This document shows positions 44,610 through 56,433 of a stretch of 64,000 nucleotides of DNA, in pieces; positions within the stretch are counted from its first letter, which is position 1; the number at the start of each line of letters is the position of its first letter. The stretch lies in NCBI GenBank assembly GCA_023525975.1, contig CM042043.1, forward strand, positions 33,428,001 to 33,492,000, written 5' to 3'. The notes beneath the pieces were generated by a model. It saw only the letters and a program-made list of their open reading frames with translations. It searched no databases and was not told the origin of the DNA. This stretch comes from Smallanthus sonchifolius (lineage: Eukaryota > Streptophyta > Magnoliopsida > Asterales > Asteraceae). Made by a program: the position numbers and the translations under genes.

Positions 44610-45818
44610 GTATAATTTGTTGAGGTGATTATTTGTAGGTATAAGTGCCTAAAGGTCTACACGATAACGCCTTCGAAAGGTTCCGATATTTAATTTTACG
44701 TATATTATATGTTTTAGTCTAAAAATAAATTATTGTCCAACGTAAAGTTTGTGTACTACATACCTCTAGATATTTTTCTGGTTATATAATTAAATCACCA
44801 ATGTTCGTATTAGACGGGTTATATGGGTATGTGAACCGGTAACTCCTAGAATTACCAAAATATGAAATGAAACAATGTACGGCTTTTGCTAGACTTTAAT
44901 GTCCTAATTTATGAAATTAGGTAAATCAGGAAACATGAATAATGTAAACGTGTTTATGATAAGCACGGATATTGACCTGAAATGTAGGGTGTCAGTTTCG
45001 ACCAAGCCTTCAGTTTCGGGGCGGTCTATTGTTCAGTTTCGACAGTAGACTATTGTCCAATTTGGACAGTATGGTCACATTGCCATATGTTTCAGTTATA
45101 GGGCAGATGATGGAAATGCTTGTTATCTAGCTATGATTCATATTAATTCAAGATATATTTTTAAGTGACGATATTGTGAATCATGGAATGTTTATGAAAT
45201 CCAATAGTTGCCACTATTGGAAGAAGATTATTAGTTGTGGCTAACAGATATCATTTTGAGCCCTGATTTCGAAACCAAATGATTTTAAAAGTGAACTCAC
45301 TAACTTATGTTGACCCAGTTATTTTCTAAACCTTTTAGATAGGTTAGTAGACAGCATTCTAGATAGACGGTTATTATAGAGAGTTGTTGATTGAATACTC
45401 TGATAAATGAAGGCACGCTTGGAAGAGCTATAAGTCCTATCAGATGGTTAAGTTTGTAAAAGACGTATGATTTACGATGTAAAACAATTTAGTTATTAAT
45501 GAAGAAGGTATTATAACTTAGCTTTCGCTATGTATATGTTTTTGGTATCAACGTCACAGTAACTAGAAGGCGACCTTCTGACCAGTATGTAGTTATCTGA
45601 CGAACGAAATGTTCTGTCTAGGAAAGGACGGTGTATATCTCTCCTAGACCCGTCATCCTTATCTGGAAACATCTCCGTTGGAGGTACTACTCTGATTAGA
45701 TAACTGTTCTGTGTTACGGGCGTGACAAGTTAATAAAAGAAGTTTTATGATTTAGCTTTCGCTGTGTGTTCTGTACCATGCACCACGACTAACCGGTGTC
45801 TGGGACCGGGGTGTGACA
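44610..45818 (+). repeat. 3' part of a Tekay-like LTR (element D)
   Basis: Plus-strand LTR end CCGGGGTGTGACA at 45818, followed by a primer site. The style matches the LTR start at 8621, which element A interrupts, so I infer both belong to one LTR split by A. The left limit is not visible. Confidence 0.45.
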
Positions 45819-46047
45819 AGTTAGTATCAGAGCCTCAGTTTAAGGGATTTGGGTACTAAGGTTTAGTATCTAAACTTAAACTAGGGTTTTATAAGTTAGC
45901 TGGAATGCCATAGGTTAAAATGTTGATTTTCATTATAACCTATAACGGGTAATACCAAGAAAACAGAGAATTAGTTACATTTATGATCAGATGATCTTAA
46001 TTTCTGATTTTCTGGATCAGTACTAGTTATACGAATTCTGATGTCAT
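45819..46047 (+). promoter_or_regulatory. Element D primer site and untranslated leader
   Basis: TTAGTATCAGAGCC at 45821-45834 is one base from the initiator-Met primer site. The leader that follows is non-coding and stops where element C begins (46048), after GTCAT. Confidence 0.6.
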
Positions 46048-47693
46048 TGATGTGTTCTAAAACACATATGTTTCTATGGGTGTTTTTGACCCGTTTTACC
46101 CGATTTTATCAGCAAATACCTAAAGTAATTGATACTTAATGATATTATTGTTGAATTTGCAGGTTGGCATGATAAACCAAAGAATTGTAGTGAAGATAAG
46201 AAGCCCGGAGAAAGAATGAAGAAAAAAATTGAATTTACTTCCTTCGCATTACGTGAAGGAGTCGAAAGCAATCTTCATGGTACCCGAAGAATCCCAGAAC
46301 CGGACCCGACTATATTGGCCTTCGCGATACGCGAAGTTCCTGGAACTTACTCTCGTGGTACGCGAGAGTCCAAAAAGCCGCAAAACCCTAAATTTCAATT
46401 ATTTAAAGCTTTGAGCGGCCATTCTTGGGTAGGTTCGACTATTTACGATTGCAGTCAACCAAGAAGCTCTGAGGATCGAATATTTAAGGCTGGATATCAC
46501 CAAGATTGAAAGAGATGGACACTTTTTGGTTTGAAAACATTAGTTTTGTGTTCTAATTCTTTTCTCATTATTTATTTCAAATTTTAAACATGTTTCCGGT
46601 ATGTTTTGGATTGTATCTCAGTATTTTGAGTATCTAAACTCATAGCTACCTAGATTAGGATGTATATTGATATGTTTTGATTGTTTTCGGTTTGTTTTTT
46701 GATTGTATGATGAATGCTGGTGTAAAGACTCTTGATTTAATGCTTATGAATGTGTTTGAGTACTGATCTTGAATGAATTTATTTCTCTTGAGGTTTTGCT
46801 TGAATACTTTGTGTGTTTTGGTTAAGATTTCGGGTTTTCGGGTTATTTGCTTTGTGTTTATGATCTCGATGATTAGGCCAGTCGTTGTAGCAGGTTTATG
46901 TGGTCATAAAAATCAGTATTTTACCAATCTTGAGTCTGAGAGGAGATAGGTTATCGGGTTGTCTTGTGATTTATCGGTTTGGGTTGCAATCGCATGAAAG
47001 TGGGTTGTCCGGGTCGTTTTTATCATCTTGCAATTTTGTGTCATAAATAGTATTTTAGGTGTTTACTCCTTGCTCTTACGTCTGTCTCGGATAGCCTTTG
47101 AGTATAGAATGGTTGAGTCCGAGAGGTGAAACCGTTGTTGAGTACATGGTGTTCTAGGTTTTGGTGAGTCCGAGAGGAAATCCAACTCCATACCGGTGAG
47201 CTTAATCCGACCCTTAGGATAGTTGAGGTGTGTAGGTAAGTCCGAGAGGAGATCTTGCATGTTTGTCATACAATCGGTGGTCTCGAAAGCAGTTGAGTCA
47301 GTCAATAGGATTCCTGGTCTAGGTAGTGTTTGCCTCATATTTGGTCTTCGTTCCGTATTTTAGTTCGTTGGTTTAGTTTTTCTTTAGGGTCTTGTCTTGT
47401 TTTCGTTGTTTTTTTGTGTGTCTAAGTATTTTCGTGTCTTGTCTGTCTTTGAGTCAAGTCAGTATTTAGTTGTTTAATTCTAGATTGCATATCCTGAAAG
47501 TAATAAGTAAAATCATCTTATGTGTTGCATCGGTTAGGAGTCAATAAAGGTTTAGTATCGAGGGTCGCCGCCTTTTGTGTCCACGGTTCGATAACTCGGG
47601 CTTACTGTCTTTACTACGCGCGACCGGTACACTTGCCATGAGTGTGTGATTTAGTTGTGAGTCCATTTCTATATTTAAAACTTGGTTAAATTA

Positions 47694-47770
<77 letters not shown>

Positions 47771-47779
47771 CACGCATCA
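46048..47779 (+). repeat. C 5' LTR
   Basis: Carries four GTA-loop hairpins at 46241-46369, an R/U5-like T-rich middle, and a (TA)n tract at 47694-47766 close to the end. The left end is set by likeness to the A' LTR opening and the similar length. Confidence 0.75.
46241..46369. repeat. GC hairpins in the C LTR
   Basis: Four dyads: CCTTCGC/GTGAAGG, TCTTC/GAAGA, CTTCGCG/CGCGAAG around ATA, and ACTCTCGTG/CGCGAGAGT around GTA. Arms differ between copies but still pair. Confidence 0.85.
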
Positions 47780-47785
47780 AGTTTT

Positions 47786-47803
47786 TGGCGCCGTTGTCGG
47801 GGA
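47786..47803 (+). promoter_or_regulatory. C primer binding site, tRNA-Asp type
   Basis: TGGCGCCGTTGTCGGGGA, one base from the A' site, six bases after the LTR. Confidence 0.88.
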
Positions 47804-47846
47804 CACTTTTTGGCGACTTCGAGAACAACCGGAGTTGGGGGTATAA

Positions 47847-49010
47847 TGATGTAGGGTTTAATAACCCGTGTTTATATATCATTGTGTGTGCGTTTTAGTT
47901 ATGTGGATATGTATATTTGTTCGGTTTTATGCGTGTTTGTGGTTGTGTCTACCTCCCAGGTTTATGTGCTAAATGAACGGAAAGCGAAGTATAGTGGAGA
48001 AGGCACGAAAGTACAGGGGGTTAAAATGTAAAAAGTCAAAGTTCCTGGAAATTAGGTCTCTCACGGTACGCAAAGACCTTGGAGGCATTTCTCGCGGTAC
48101 GCGAGGATTTAACGAAGTCTGCTGGCTGTTTTGTCCTTCACGGCACGCGAAGGACTTGTCCAAGAAGTTCACGGTACACGAAGAAATTAAAAGACGCCCC
48201 CGGCTAAATTGTCCCTCGCGGTACGCGAGGGACGTGTCTCCCATCTTCGTGGTACGTGAAGGATTGCTTTTACGGGAAAAAATAACCTAAATCAGGTTTT
48301 TGACCACAGCAGCCCCCATTCCGACTTCCATCGATTCCAGCCGTCCCAAAGCTCCAAGAAGGCGATTTCCACCATAGTTGGACCGATTGTTCTTGATATT
48401 TCATGATTGTAAGTCCTAGTACACTAGATTTGATTATTGTTATGAGAATTAGTAGCTAAATCCATTGTAGTCCTATTTGGGCCTAGGGTTTTTGTTGAAC
48501 ACTTGTGAATCCTTGTATGTTTAGCTTGGTTTGTAATCTTGATTGGCATGTTAATCCATATGATTCCATTATTGATTGAATACTTTAAATTTCATTGATT
48601 GATTTCGAATTGTTGTTCAAGTCTCAATAGTCTCGGGTTTATTTACATCGGGGACAATTTGGGGGTTGGATTATAGTTGGTTTGTCATTGATGGTTGTAT
48701 GAGAATAAGTTTTATTCACAACGGGTTCTCATATTATCACTAAATTCAATTGAACCTAATGATTATGTCTATGTAATCGATTGCTAATTGTCTGGGATGA
48801 ACTTGTGTTTGCATACCCGAACACCGAAGAGGATTACCTCTCTCATTATTTTTTTAAACCCAAATCCAAATCAATTTATTGTTTTCTGTCTTTGAATCAT
48901 TGTAACAAAGTAACACTTTCCACATACTCCTTGTGGATACAATACTCTACTTACCCTTACTAGTTAAGGTGTTTAAGGATTGTTTTTTATTGACTAAATG
49001 ACATCGATCA
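47847..49010 (+). repeat. B 5' LTR
   Basis: Six GTA-loop hairpins at about 48055-48262, including one with perfect ten-base arms GTCCCTCGCG and CGCGAGGGAC at 48211-48233. Confidence 0.92.
48055..48262. repeat. GC hairpins in the B 5' LTR
   Basis: Six dyads of the CTTCGCG-GTA-CGCGAAG family at 24-45 base spacing. Arms vary: CTCGCG/CGCGAG, GTCCTTCACG/CGCGAAGGAC, GTCCCTCGCG/CGCGAGGGAC, TCTTCGTG/CGTGAAGG. Counterparts in the 3' LTR lie at about 57780-57985. Confidence 0.9.
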
Positions 49011-49014
49011 AAAA

Positions 49015-49032
49015 TGGCTCCGTTGCCAGGGA
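49015..49032 (+). promoter_or_regulatory. B primer binding site, diverged tRNA-Asp type
   Basis: TGGCTCCGTTGCCAGGGA, two bases from the A' site, four bases after the LTR. Confidence 0.8.
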
Positions 49033-49182
49033 GTTAGGGCACTTAGTGTTAATTTTTTATTGTTTGCTATATCTTACAACAAATCAAAATTTTTATTTAC
49101 TTTTCTTGTCTTGTCTTATTTTGTCTTGTTCAGTGTTACACGGGTTTTCTTGTTTGTGTTGTGCATGTGATTTTTCAGTTGC

Positions 49183-50573
49183 ATGCATCATACAAGATAC
49201 TCCAACAAATCTTCCCCATTGCTTTTTGATCCAGAGATTGAGAAGACTACTATGCAAAACAGGGTCTTCCACAGAACAAACAGAGTTGTGCCTTCTCCAA
49301 CTAACATGGAGAATAAACCGGATCATGGGAACCAGTCTGACTTGCTTCCTGCAGGTTAGTTACCACCAGAATAACAACCCTCCTTGGGTGTGTTCTCATC
49401 ATCTGTTCCTCCACCTAGAACAGATGAGAACCTCAACCAAACTACTAACCCAATACCACCATTACCAAACTTCGACCACTCCCTACCACAAGTAAGCCAA
49501 CCCTTTGAGTTCAGACCCGAATCTCACTATTCTTCACCACATTTGAGGATAGTGACAGATCCCCTACCACCACCAACATCACAACCCCCTACCACAAAAC
49601 CTTCTATATTTCACTTAACCCCACCACCGAGTTTCTACCCATACACTTCAGGCCTAAATTATGGGGATGAGGCAGACTATTTTGATGATGAGTTTGATGA
49701 TTATGAGGATGATGATGTTGACAAAAGGGAGGCAGAGATGGTTAGGCCAAGGTTACCAGTATACAGGAGACAAGATACAGGTGTTCGGGTTGAACGGCCG
49801 AATGAGCATCAGTTTGATCACAGGTTGCCACAACAACCACCTCAGCATGATATTCCTCCACCAGTCCCACCACCACAGCAGCCTGTGAACAGGCAAAGAC
49901 GACCAAGTCCTAGGCATGCCATTCCTTATGTTGACAATCCGGGAGGCATTCCAAGGAGGCATGACATGGGCCATGTTAGAGGGATTGAAAGCCACTTCAG
50001 ACCATCTATTTCCTATAATCCATCTCCAGTTGTTATTCCACAACAACATGGGAGATCATTTGAGGTTCGCTCTCAGGCAATTCAGAGTTTGCCTAAGTAT
50101 CATGGTCGGGGGACAGAAGAGCCATATTTGCATCTGAGTGCCTATGATGCCATGTGCAACACCATTGGGGGACAAGGATTTACACCTGATGATGTGAAGT
50201 TGATGTTGTTCCAATTCACCCTAGAAGACAAGGCTCAACAGTGGTTTCATTCTTTGCCTTCTGCTTCTATCTACACTTGAGGTGATATGCAACAACAGTT
50301 CCTAGATGAGTTCTACACTAATCAAAGAACTAGTGATGCTAGGAAGAACATCAGAAATTTCCAAAAACAATCTAGGGAATTGTTTCTTGAAGCTTTACTT
50401 AGGTTCAAGATGTTGATTAAGAACTGCCCACACCATGGTTTGCAAATGTGGGAGATGCTTAGTGCTTTCCGTGAAGGTGTAACAGATGATGACTCTCGAA
50501 TTTTGAAGTCTATTTCTAATGGTACCTTTGGTACAAATTATGAGGATGTGGACTGGGATTTTTATTATAGAGG
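49183..50573 (+). pseudogene. B gag, N-terminal and core
   Basis: The frame opens at ATG 49183 (MHHTRYSNKSSPLLFDPEIE). Internal stops are TAG 49357-49359 and TGA 50278-50280; the latter replaces the Trp expected in SIYTWGDM. A long Pro-rich, acidic region (DDEFDDYEDDDVDK) precedes the gag core: SLPKYHGRGTEEPYLHLSAY, MLFQFTLEDKAQQWFHSL, QQQFLDEFYTNQRT, and NCPHHGLQMWEMLSAF. Near 50570 the frame shifts. Confidence 0.85.
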
Positions 50574-53500
50574 ATGTCAGTGACATCCAAGAGGACAACC
50601 CAATCTTCAAGGCGGGCGAGACATTCGGTGGTGAGAGCTGTTGATAATCCTAATGTTGTAGCAAGCAGGTTAGAGAAATTAGAAAAGCAAGTTGCCAACA
50701 TGGGTATTGGAGGCCAACCATAGTGTGGAGAGTTGGGGCATAACGATGCCAATTGCACAGGTGCTTTTGAAGATGTGAATTATGTGCAAGGGGGTAGCTG
50801 GAACTATGATAAGAACTCCAACAATTACCACTCGGGCCTTAGAAACCATCCCAACTTCCGTTATGAGGATGCCTCAAATCAAGCCAACCCTAACTTTCAA
50901 GGTAGTGGTCAAAGAGCTCAACAGCCATTCCCGCCCCGAAACCAAAACTACAATCAAAACAACAACCAACAGGGGTATCAAAGGGGGAATGAGCAGGGAT
51001 GATCAGATGGATCCTCTAATTCGAGTAATGAGGAGGTTGTGTTGGGTGTCTTGAAGTCTATCCAACAAGACTTGCAAAAGAAGAGCCAAACTGATGATGT
51101 GCGTGATAAAGCCTTTCAAGTCATGACTACTCAAATGGGTCAATTTTCCACTGAACTAGCTGAATTAATGAAGAGTAGTGGCAAGCTTCCAAGTGATATA
51201 GTGATCAACCCATCTCATCACACTTCGGGGAACAGAAACATGAAGAACAACCACGTGGGCAAGGTTAGTACTCTCCGAAGTGGTAAGGTTTATGATAATA
51301 AGGTTGCACCTCCACCACCTTTTGTTAATGGTGTGGTGGAGGACATTGCTGAGAATGATGCTAGTGATGATGAACCCGAACCGATTCCGGTTACACGTGT
51401 TTCTTTTCCAAAAGAACCACCTTTTCCTAGAACATCTTCTACTGTCGATAATGGGGGAGTGGTGCCTCCAAGGGTGCCATTCCCTGCTTCTTTAATGAAT
51501 GCAGGTAAACAGGTGGCGGTCAAGAAGCGAGGTCCTCAACAAGAGGAAATCTGGGAACTCTTCATACAGGTAAAAATTAATATACCGCTTCTCGATGCAA
51601 TTAAACAGGTACCAATCTATGCTAAGTATTTGAAAGACTTGTGCACTCAGAAAAGGCATCACAAAATTCCTGAAAAGCTTGATCTGAATGCACGAGTTAG
51701 TGCTATCATGACTGGTTCTCTTCCACCTAAAATCCAAGATCGAGGAGCGCCCATAATTTCTATACAAGTGGGTGACTTCAAAATGAGTGAGGCGCTATTG
51801 GATCTGGGAGCAAGTGTGAGCATCCTTCCTGGAAGTTTGTATGACCAATATAACTTTGGTCCTCTACGTCGAGCCAATACCACCGTGGTGTTGGCGGATT
51901 TGACCCCTAAATTTCCAAGAGGGATGGTTCGTGATGTGATAGTGAAAGTGGACCAATTCTACTATCCGGTAGATTTCTTAGTTCTTGACTATGTGCAATC
52001 TGAAAAAGTCATTGAACCAACTGTCATTTTGGGTCGACCCTTCTTAGCCACATCCCACTCTTTGACTGACTGCCGCTTAGGCACAGTTGACATGACATTT
52101 GGCAATAGAAGGGTCCGTTTAAATATCTTTTCAAATGAATCTAACCCTCTTCCAAGTGATGAATGCTTTATGGCAGACATCATTGAAGGATGCTATCCTC
52201 ATTCGGAGGATGAATCCACAGAGGACTGTTTTGTTTGTGACAGGGTTGAATAGGAATTGGAGCTTGATTTGAAGGAGGAAGAAGAGCTTGCTGAAGCTCT
52301 AGCTGTGAAGGATGGTAGACCACCATGAACACATCATGTGGAGAGTCTACCAATAGAGATTGACTTGGGGCTACAACCATCACTTGTAATCCCCCCAAAG
52401 GTAGAGTTGAAGGACCTCCCCAAAAACCTAAAGTATGCATTTATAGGGGAGGGTGAAACTTTACCTGTCATCATTCCATCCAACTTGGATGGAGAGCAGG
52501 AGAAGCCACTACTGAAGGTGCTCCAAGATCACAAAGCTGCAATTGGTTGGACCATTGCTGATTTGAAGGGTGTTAGTCCCTCCATTGTGATGCACAAGAT
52601 CATCACAGACACAGATGCGAGACCTTCACGAGATACACAACGCCGTCTCAATCCCAACATGCGGGAAGTTTTCAAGAAGGAGGTGTTGAAGTGGTTGGAT
52701 GACGGGATCATCTATCCCATTTCTGACAGCCCATGGGTGAGTCCAACCCAAACAGTGCCCAAGAAAGCAGGTATTCAGGTAATAACAGGTGATGATGGTG
52801 AGCAACTTGGCACTCGGCCGGTAACCGGGTGGCGTGTGTGTATTGATTACAGAAAACTTAATGCCGCCACATCGAAGGATCACTTTCCTTTGCCATTCAT
52901 TGACCAAATCATAGAGAAGCTATCAGGTCAGTAATTTTACTGCTTTCTAGATGGTTACTCAGGTTATAACCAAATAGCCATCCATCCTGATGATCAGGAA
53001 AAGACCACCTTCACATGCCCTTATGGTACATTTGCCTTTAGGCGGATGCCATTTGGGTTGTGCAACGCCTCGGCCACCTTTCAAAGGTGTATGATGAGTA
53101 TTTTCTCGGACATGGTCGGGGAGTCACTTGAGGTCTTTATGGATGACTTCTCAGTTTTTGGCTCATCGTTTGAGGTTTGTTTAAATGAATTATCTAAAGT
53201 TTTGCAACGATGTGTAGAAACTAATTTGGTTTTAAGTTGGGAAAAGAGCCATTTCATAATTCAAGAGGGTATCGTTTTGGGGCATGTGGTGTCGAGTCGG
53301 GGGATTGAGGTAGATAAAGCAAAAATTAGTGTTATTTCAACACTACCTCCCCCGATGAATGTAAAGTGTGCGCGCTCTTTTCTAGGTCATGCCGGGTTTT
53401 ACCGTAGGTTTATTAAAGGATTTAGTGTCATCACAAAACCTTTATGTAACTTACTTCTTAAAGATATACCTTTTGAGTTTAATCAAAATTGTTTAAATGT

Positions 53501-53987
53501 TTTTCATGTTTTAAAAGATCAATTGGTACAAGCCCCAATCTTGCAATCACCAGACTGGAATCTTCTTTTTGAAATAATGTGTGATGCGAGTGATTATGCG
53601 GTTGGGGCTGTTTTGGATCAAAAGGTAGACAAGAGACCTGTGGTCATTTACTATGCAAGCAAGACCCTCTCTGGTGCTCAATTGAATTATACCACAACAG
53701 AGAAGGAGTTGCTTGCAGTTATCTATGCCTTAGACAAATTCAGGTCATATATTTGGGGCAGCAAAGTAATTATTTATTCTGATCATGCAACTGTCCGATA
53801 TTTGATGGAAAAAAAGGATGTCAAGCCTAGGTTGATCAGGTGGGTCCTTTTGTTGCAGGGATTTGATATAGAGATCCGGGACAAGAAAGGTTGTGAAAAT
53901 TTTGTGGCGGACCATCTTTCGCGGATTCAAAGGGATGAGGAGGATGTCACTCCTGAGATTAATGAGCGGTCCCTGATGAGTGTTTAA
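50574..53987 (+). pseudogene. B gag end, protease, reverse transcriptase, RNase H
   Basis: A single frame with stops at 50721, 51000, 52251, about 52326 and 52932. The knuckle remnant (CGELGHNDANC) and an Asn/Gln-rich tail end gag. Protease: LLDLGASVSILP and VLADLTPKFPRGMVRDVIV, then ILGRPFLATS. RT: GWRVCIDYRKLNAATSKDHF, FYCFLDGYSGYNQIAIHPDD, RRMPFGLCNASATFQRCM and the intact FMDDFSVFGS. RNase H: IMCDASDYAVGAVLD, TTTEKELLAVIYALDKF, YSDHATVRYL. The frame ends at 53987 in the RNase H/integrase linker. Catalytic residues survive although the frame does not. Confidence 0.88.
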
Positions 53988-55322
53988 TGTCTATTTCATC
54001 TTCTGATCCTTGGTATGCAGGTATTGCTAACTATTTGGTGACATGTATTGTTCCTGAAGACTGGACCAAGAAGAAGAAGAACAAATTCCTGACAAAGGTC
54101 AACCAGTACATATGGGATAAACCGGATTTGTTCAAAGTGGGAGCGGACCAACTCATTAGGCGTTGCATTCCTGAGTCAGAGATCCAGGCAGTGTTGGAGC
54201 TTGCAGATGCATCTACGTGTGGTGGCCATTTTAGTGGCCAGAAAACAGGGCATAGGATATAATCTTGCGGGTTATTTTGGCCCACTATATTTAAGGATGC
54301 CTTTGAATTTGCTAAAACTTGTACAAATTTCCAAAAGATGGGTAGCATCACAAAAAGGAATGAGATGCCCATGCAACCAATCCTTATGGTTGATATTTTT
54401 GATGTTTAGGGGATTGATTTCATGGGCCCATTCCCCAACTCTTTTGGACATTTGTACATCTTGGTGGCCGTTGATTATGTGTCAAAATGGGTCGAAGCAA
54501 TTGCCACCAAGACCAACGACCATAGTGTGGTTTGCAAGTTTATGCAGTCTAACATTTTTTCTAGATTTGGACTCCACCGTGTGATCATAAGTGATGGGGG
54601 GATCTCATTTTAAGAATTTTCATTTTGGCAAACTGTTGAAACGCTATGGCGTAGACCACTGGATTGCCACACCTTATCATCCACAAACAAGTGGGCAAGT
54701 GGAGGTGTTCAATAGGCAAATCAAAGAGATCTTGCAGAAAACAGTACGGTCTGACCGCAATGATTGGTCAAACAAACTAAATGATGCCTTGTGGGCATAC
54801 CGTACTGCTTACAAAACACCTATTGGCATTACTCCGTACCGGTTTGTCTATGGGAAGGGATGTCATTTACCTGTTGAATTGGCTCATCGAGCACTATGGG
54901 CTATTAAAAATGTTAATCTTGATTATGATGCTGTAGGTAAACAAAGACAAATGTGTTTGAGTGAGTTGGAGGAGCTAAGGGATGATGCATACGAGAGTGC
55001 CTCGGCCTACAAAGATAAGATGAAGAAGGTGCACGATGCAAAGATCTGGTTGAAAACCTTTGCCATTGGGCAAAAGGTATGGTTGTTCAACTCCAGATTG
55101 AAGCTCTTCCCGGGTAAGTTAAAGATCAAGTGGACAGGTCCTTACTTGGTGACCAAGATGGGTCACTCGGGTGATGTTGAGATTGAGGGACTTTGAGGAC
55201 CATTTGAGGCAAACAGTGAATGGCTATCGTTTGAAGCCATACTTAGAGCCTAATGACATCAATGGTCTAGACAAGCAAGTCGAGGTGTTGTTCTTGAGCA
55301 CTCTAGAAGATGGAGACACGTA
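53987..55322 (+). pseudogene. B integrase
   Basis: Pieces in three frames. The zinc region is damaged (RRCIPESEIQAVLELADAST lacks the expected His of CHAS). The core has GIDFMGPFPNSFGHLYILVA, VDYVSKWVEAIA, and VIISDGG with a frameshift, then HPQTSGQVEVFNRQIKEIL carrying the Glu. The C-terminus reads VWLFNSRLKLFPGKLKIKWT and a frameshift near 55190 before the last residues ending at TAA 55321. Not functional. Confidence 0.85.
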
Positions 55323-55918
55323 ACTAATCTCAGGTACACCGCGTCTGGCTAAACACGTTAAACTTAGCGCTCTTAGGAGGCAACCTAGGCTTTACCTTGT
55401 CTTATTTTTGTTTTATTGTTTGAACGTTGTGGGTGTGTTCCCTAGAAACCCTCACGAGACTAAACTCATCCACTCGGGCTACCGAGGGGTTTAAACGGCT
55501 TGGTGCATACGCTAAAGGCACCCCTGATGCCTACGAAAGTGAGTTAGGATTTTATTGCTTTGTTCCTTTGTTTTTTGTGCAATTGACCAAGTGTGGGGAA
55601 GTCTTTGAGGTGCTTTGGGCTCATTTATGTGCCATTAAGGGCAATGCACAAGCTTGTGGGGGGGGGTAGGGAACCATTTGTTGAGTTTTGTAAATTTTGA
55701 TGTTTTCGGTATGTTTTCGTAGTTTTTCCATGTTTTATAGGTTTTCGTGTCGATTTTGGCAAGGAAAATGGTGGGGAATCACGTTCCAGGTACGTACGAA
55801 CATTATTCAAGTGTTGGAACAGGTTTTGGACAAGGGTGAAAATTTGGGTTGAAAAAGTTGAAAATTTTTCTGAGGCAAAAACCCAAAATTTCCTCTTAAC
55901 TTTCTGTCAAGAAAGGAT

Positions 55919-56115
55919 CCTCGCGGTACGCGAGGCCCCTGGGCTAGTCTTTCGCGGTAAGCGAAGAGATTGGTCGTCGGCAGAAATTCCAGGTCTTCGC
56001 GGTACGCGAAGACCAGTTCCCATTCTTTCGCGGTACGCGAGGGAGTGGTTGTCCGGTACTTGTTTCTTGTCTCTAGCGGTACACGAAGACCCAGTGTCCC
56101 CCTTTTCGTGACACG
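55919..56115. repeat. GC hairpins in the B 3' spacer
   Basis: Six dyads. The clearest have arms CCTCGCG/CGCGAGG (55919-55935) and perfect ten-base arms GGTCTTCGCG/CGCGAAGACC (55992-56014), all around GTA. Confidence 0.9.
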
Positions 56116-56122
56116 CGAAATT

Positions 56123-56161
<39 letters not shown>

Positions 56162-56392
56162 ATTGTGTGAGTCAGTCTTGTCTTTTATTTCATTTGTGTC
56201 TTGTTATTGAGTCGTTATAATGCTTGTTGGTGTGCTTTGAGCTTCATTTTGCAGATTTGGAATAAATTGTTCATACTCAATCTCCATTCCAGTTGCATCT
56301 GTGGAGCACGATCGCGAATGAAATGCTATACGATCGCATATCCAGTTAAGTTCTTTCATTTTGTAGTTGTCTTTTAGTGTTTGTTTCTCTTC

Positions 56393-56433
56393 CTACATTG
56401 AGGGCAATGTAGTGTTTAAGTGTGGAGAGGGAG
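56393..56433 (+). promoter_or_regulatory. Hairpin plus purine module in B
   Basis: Arms CTACATTG and CAATGTAG around AGGG, then TGTTT and AAGTGTGGAGAGGGAGA. Same layout as the A' modules on the opposite strand. Confidence 0.6.

Noticed and set aside
46129..46509. 126-residue frame with FALREGVE and SRGTRES motifs, similar frames at 47973 and 57718
   Set aside because: The apparent protein similarity is the GTA-loop hairpin DNA read in one frame; the frames lie in LTRs and differ otherwise.
49384..50280. Plus-strand frame as a stand-alone host Pro-rich protein
   Set aside because: It is part of B gag, in the same frame as 49183-49356 and 50281-50573, between an LTR and pol.
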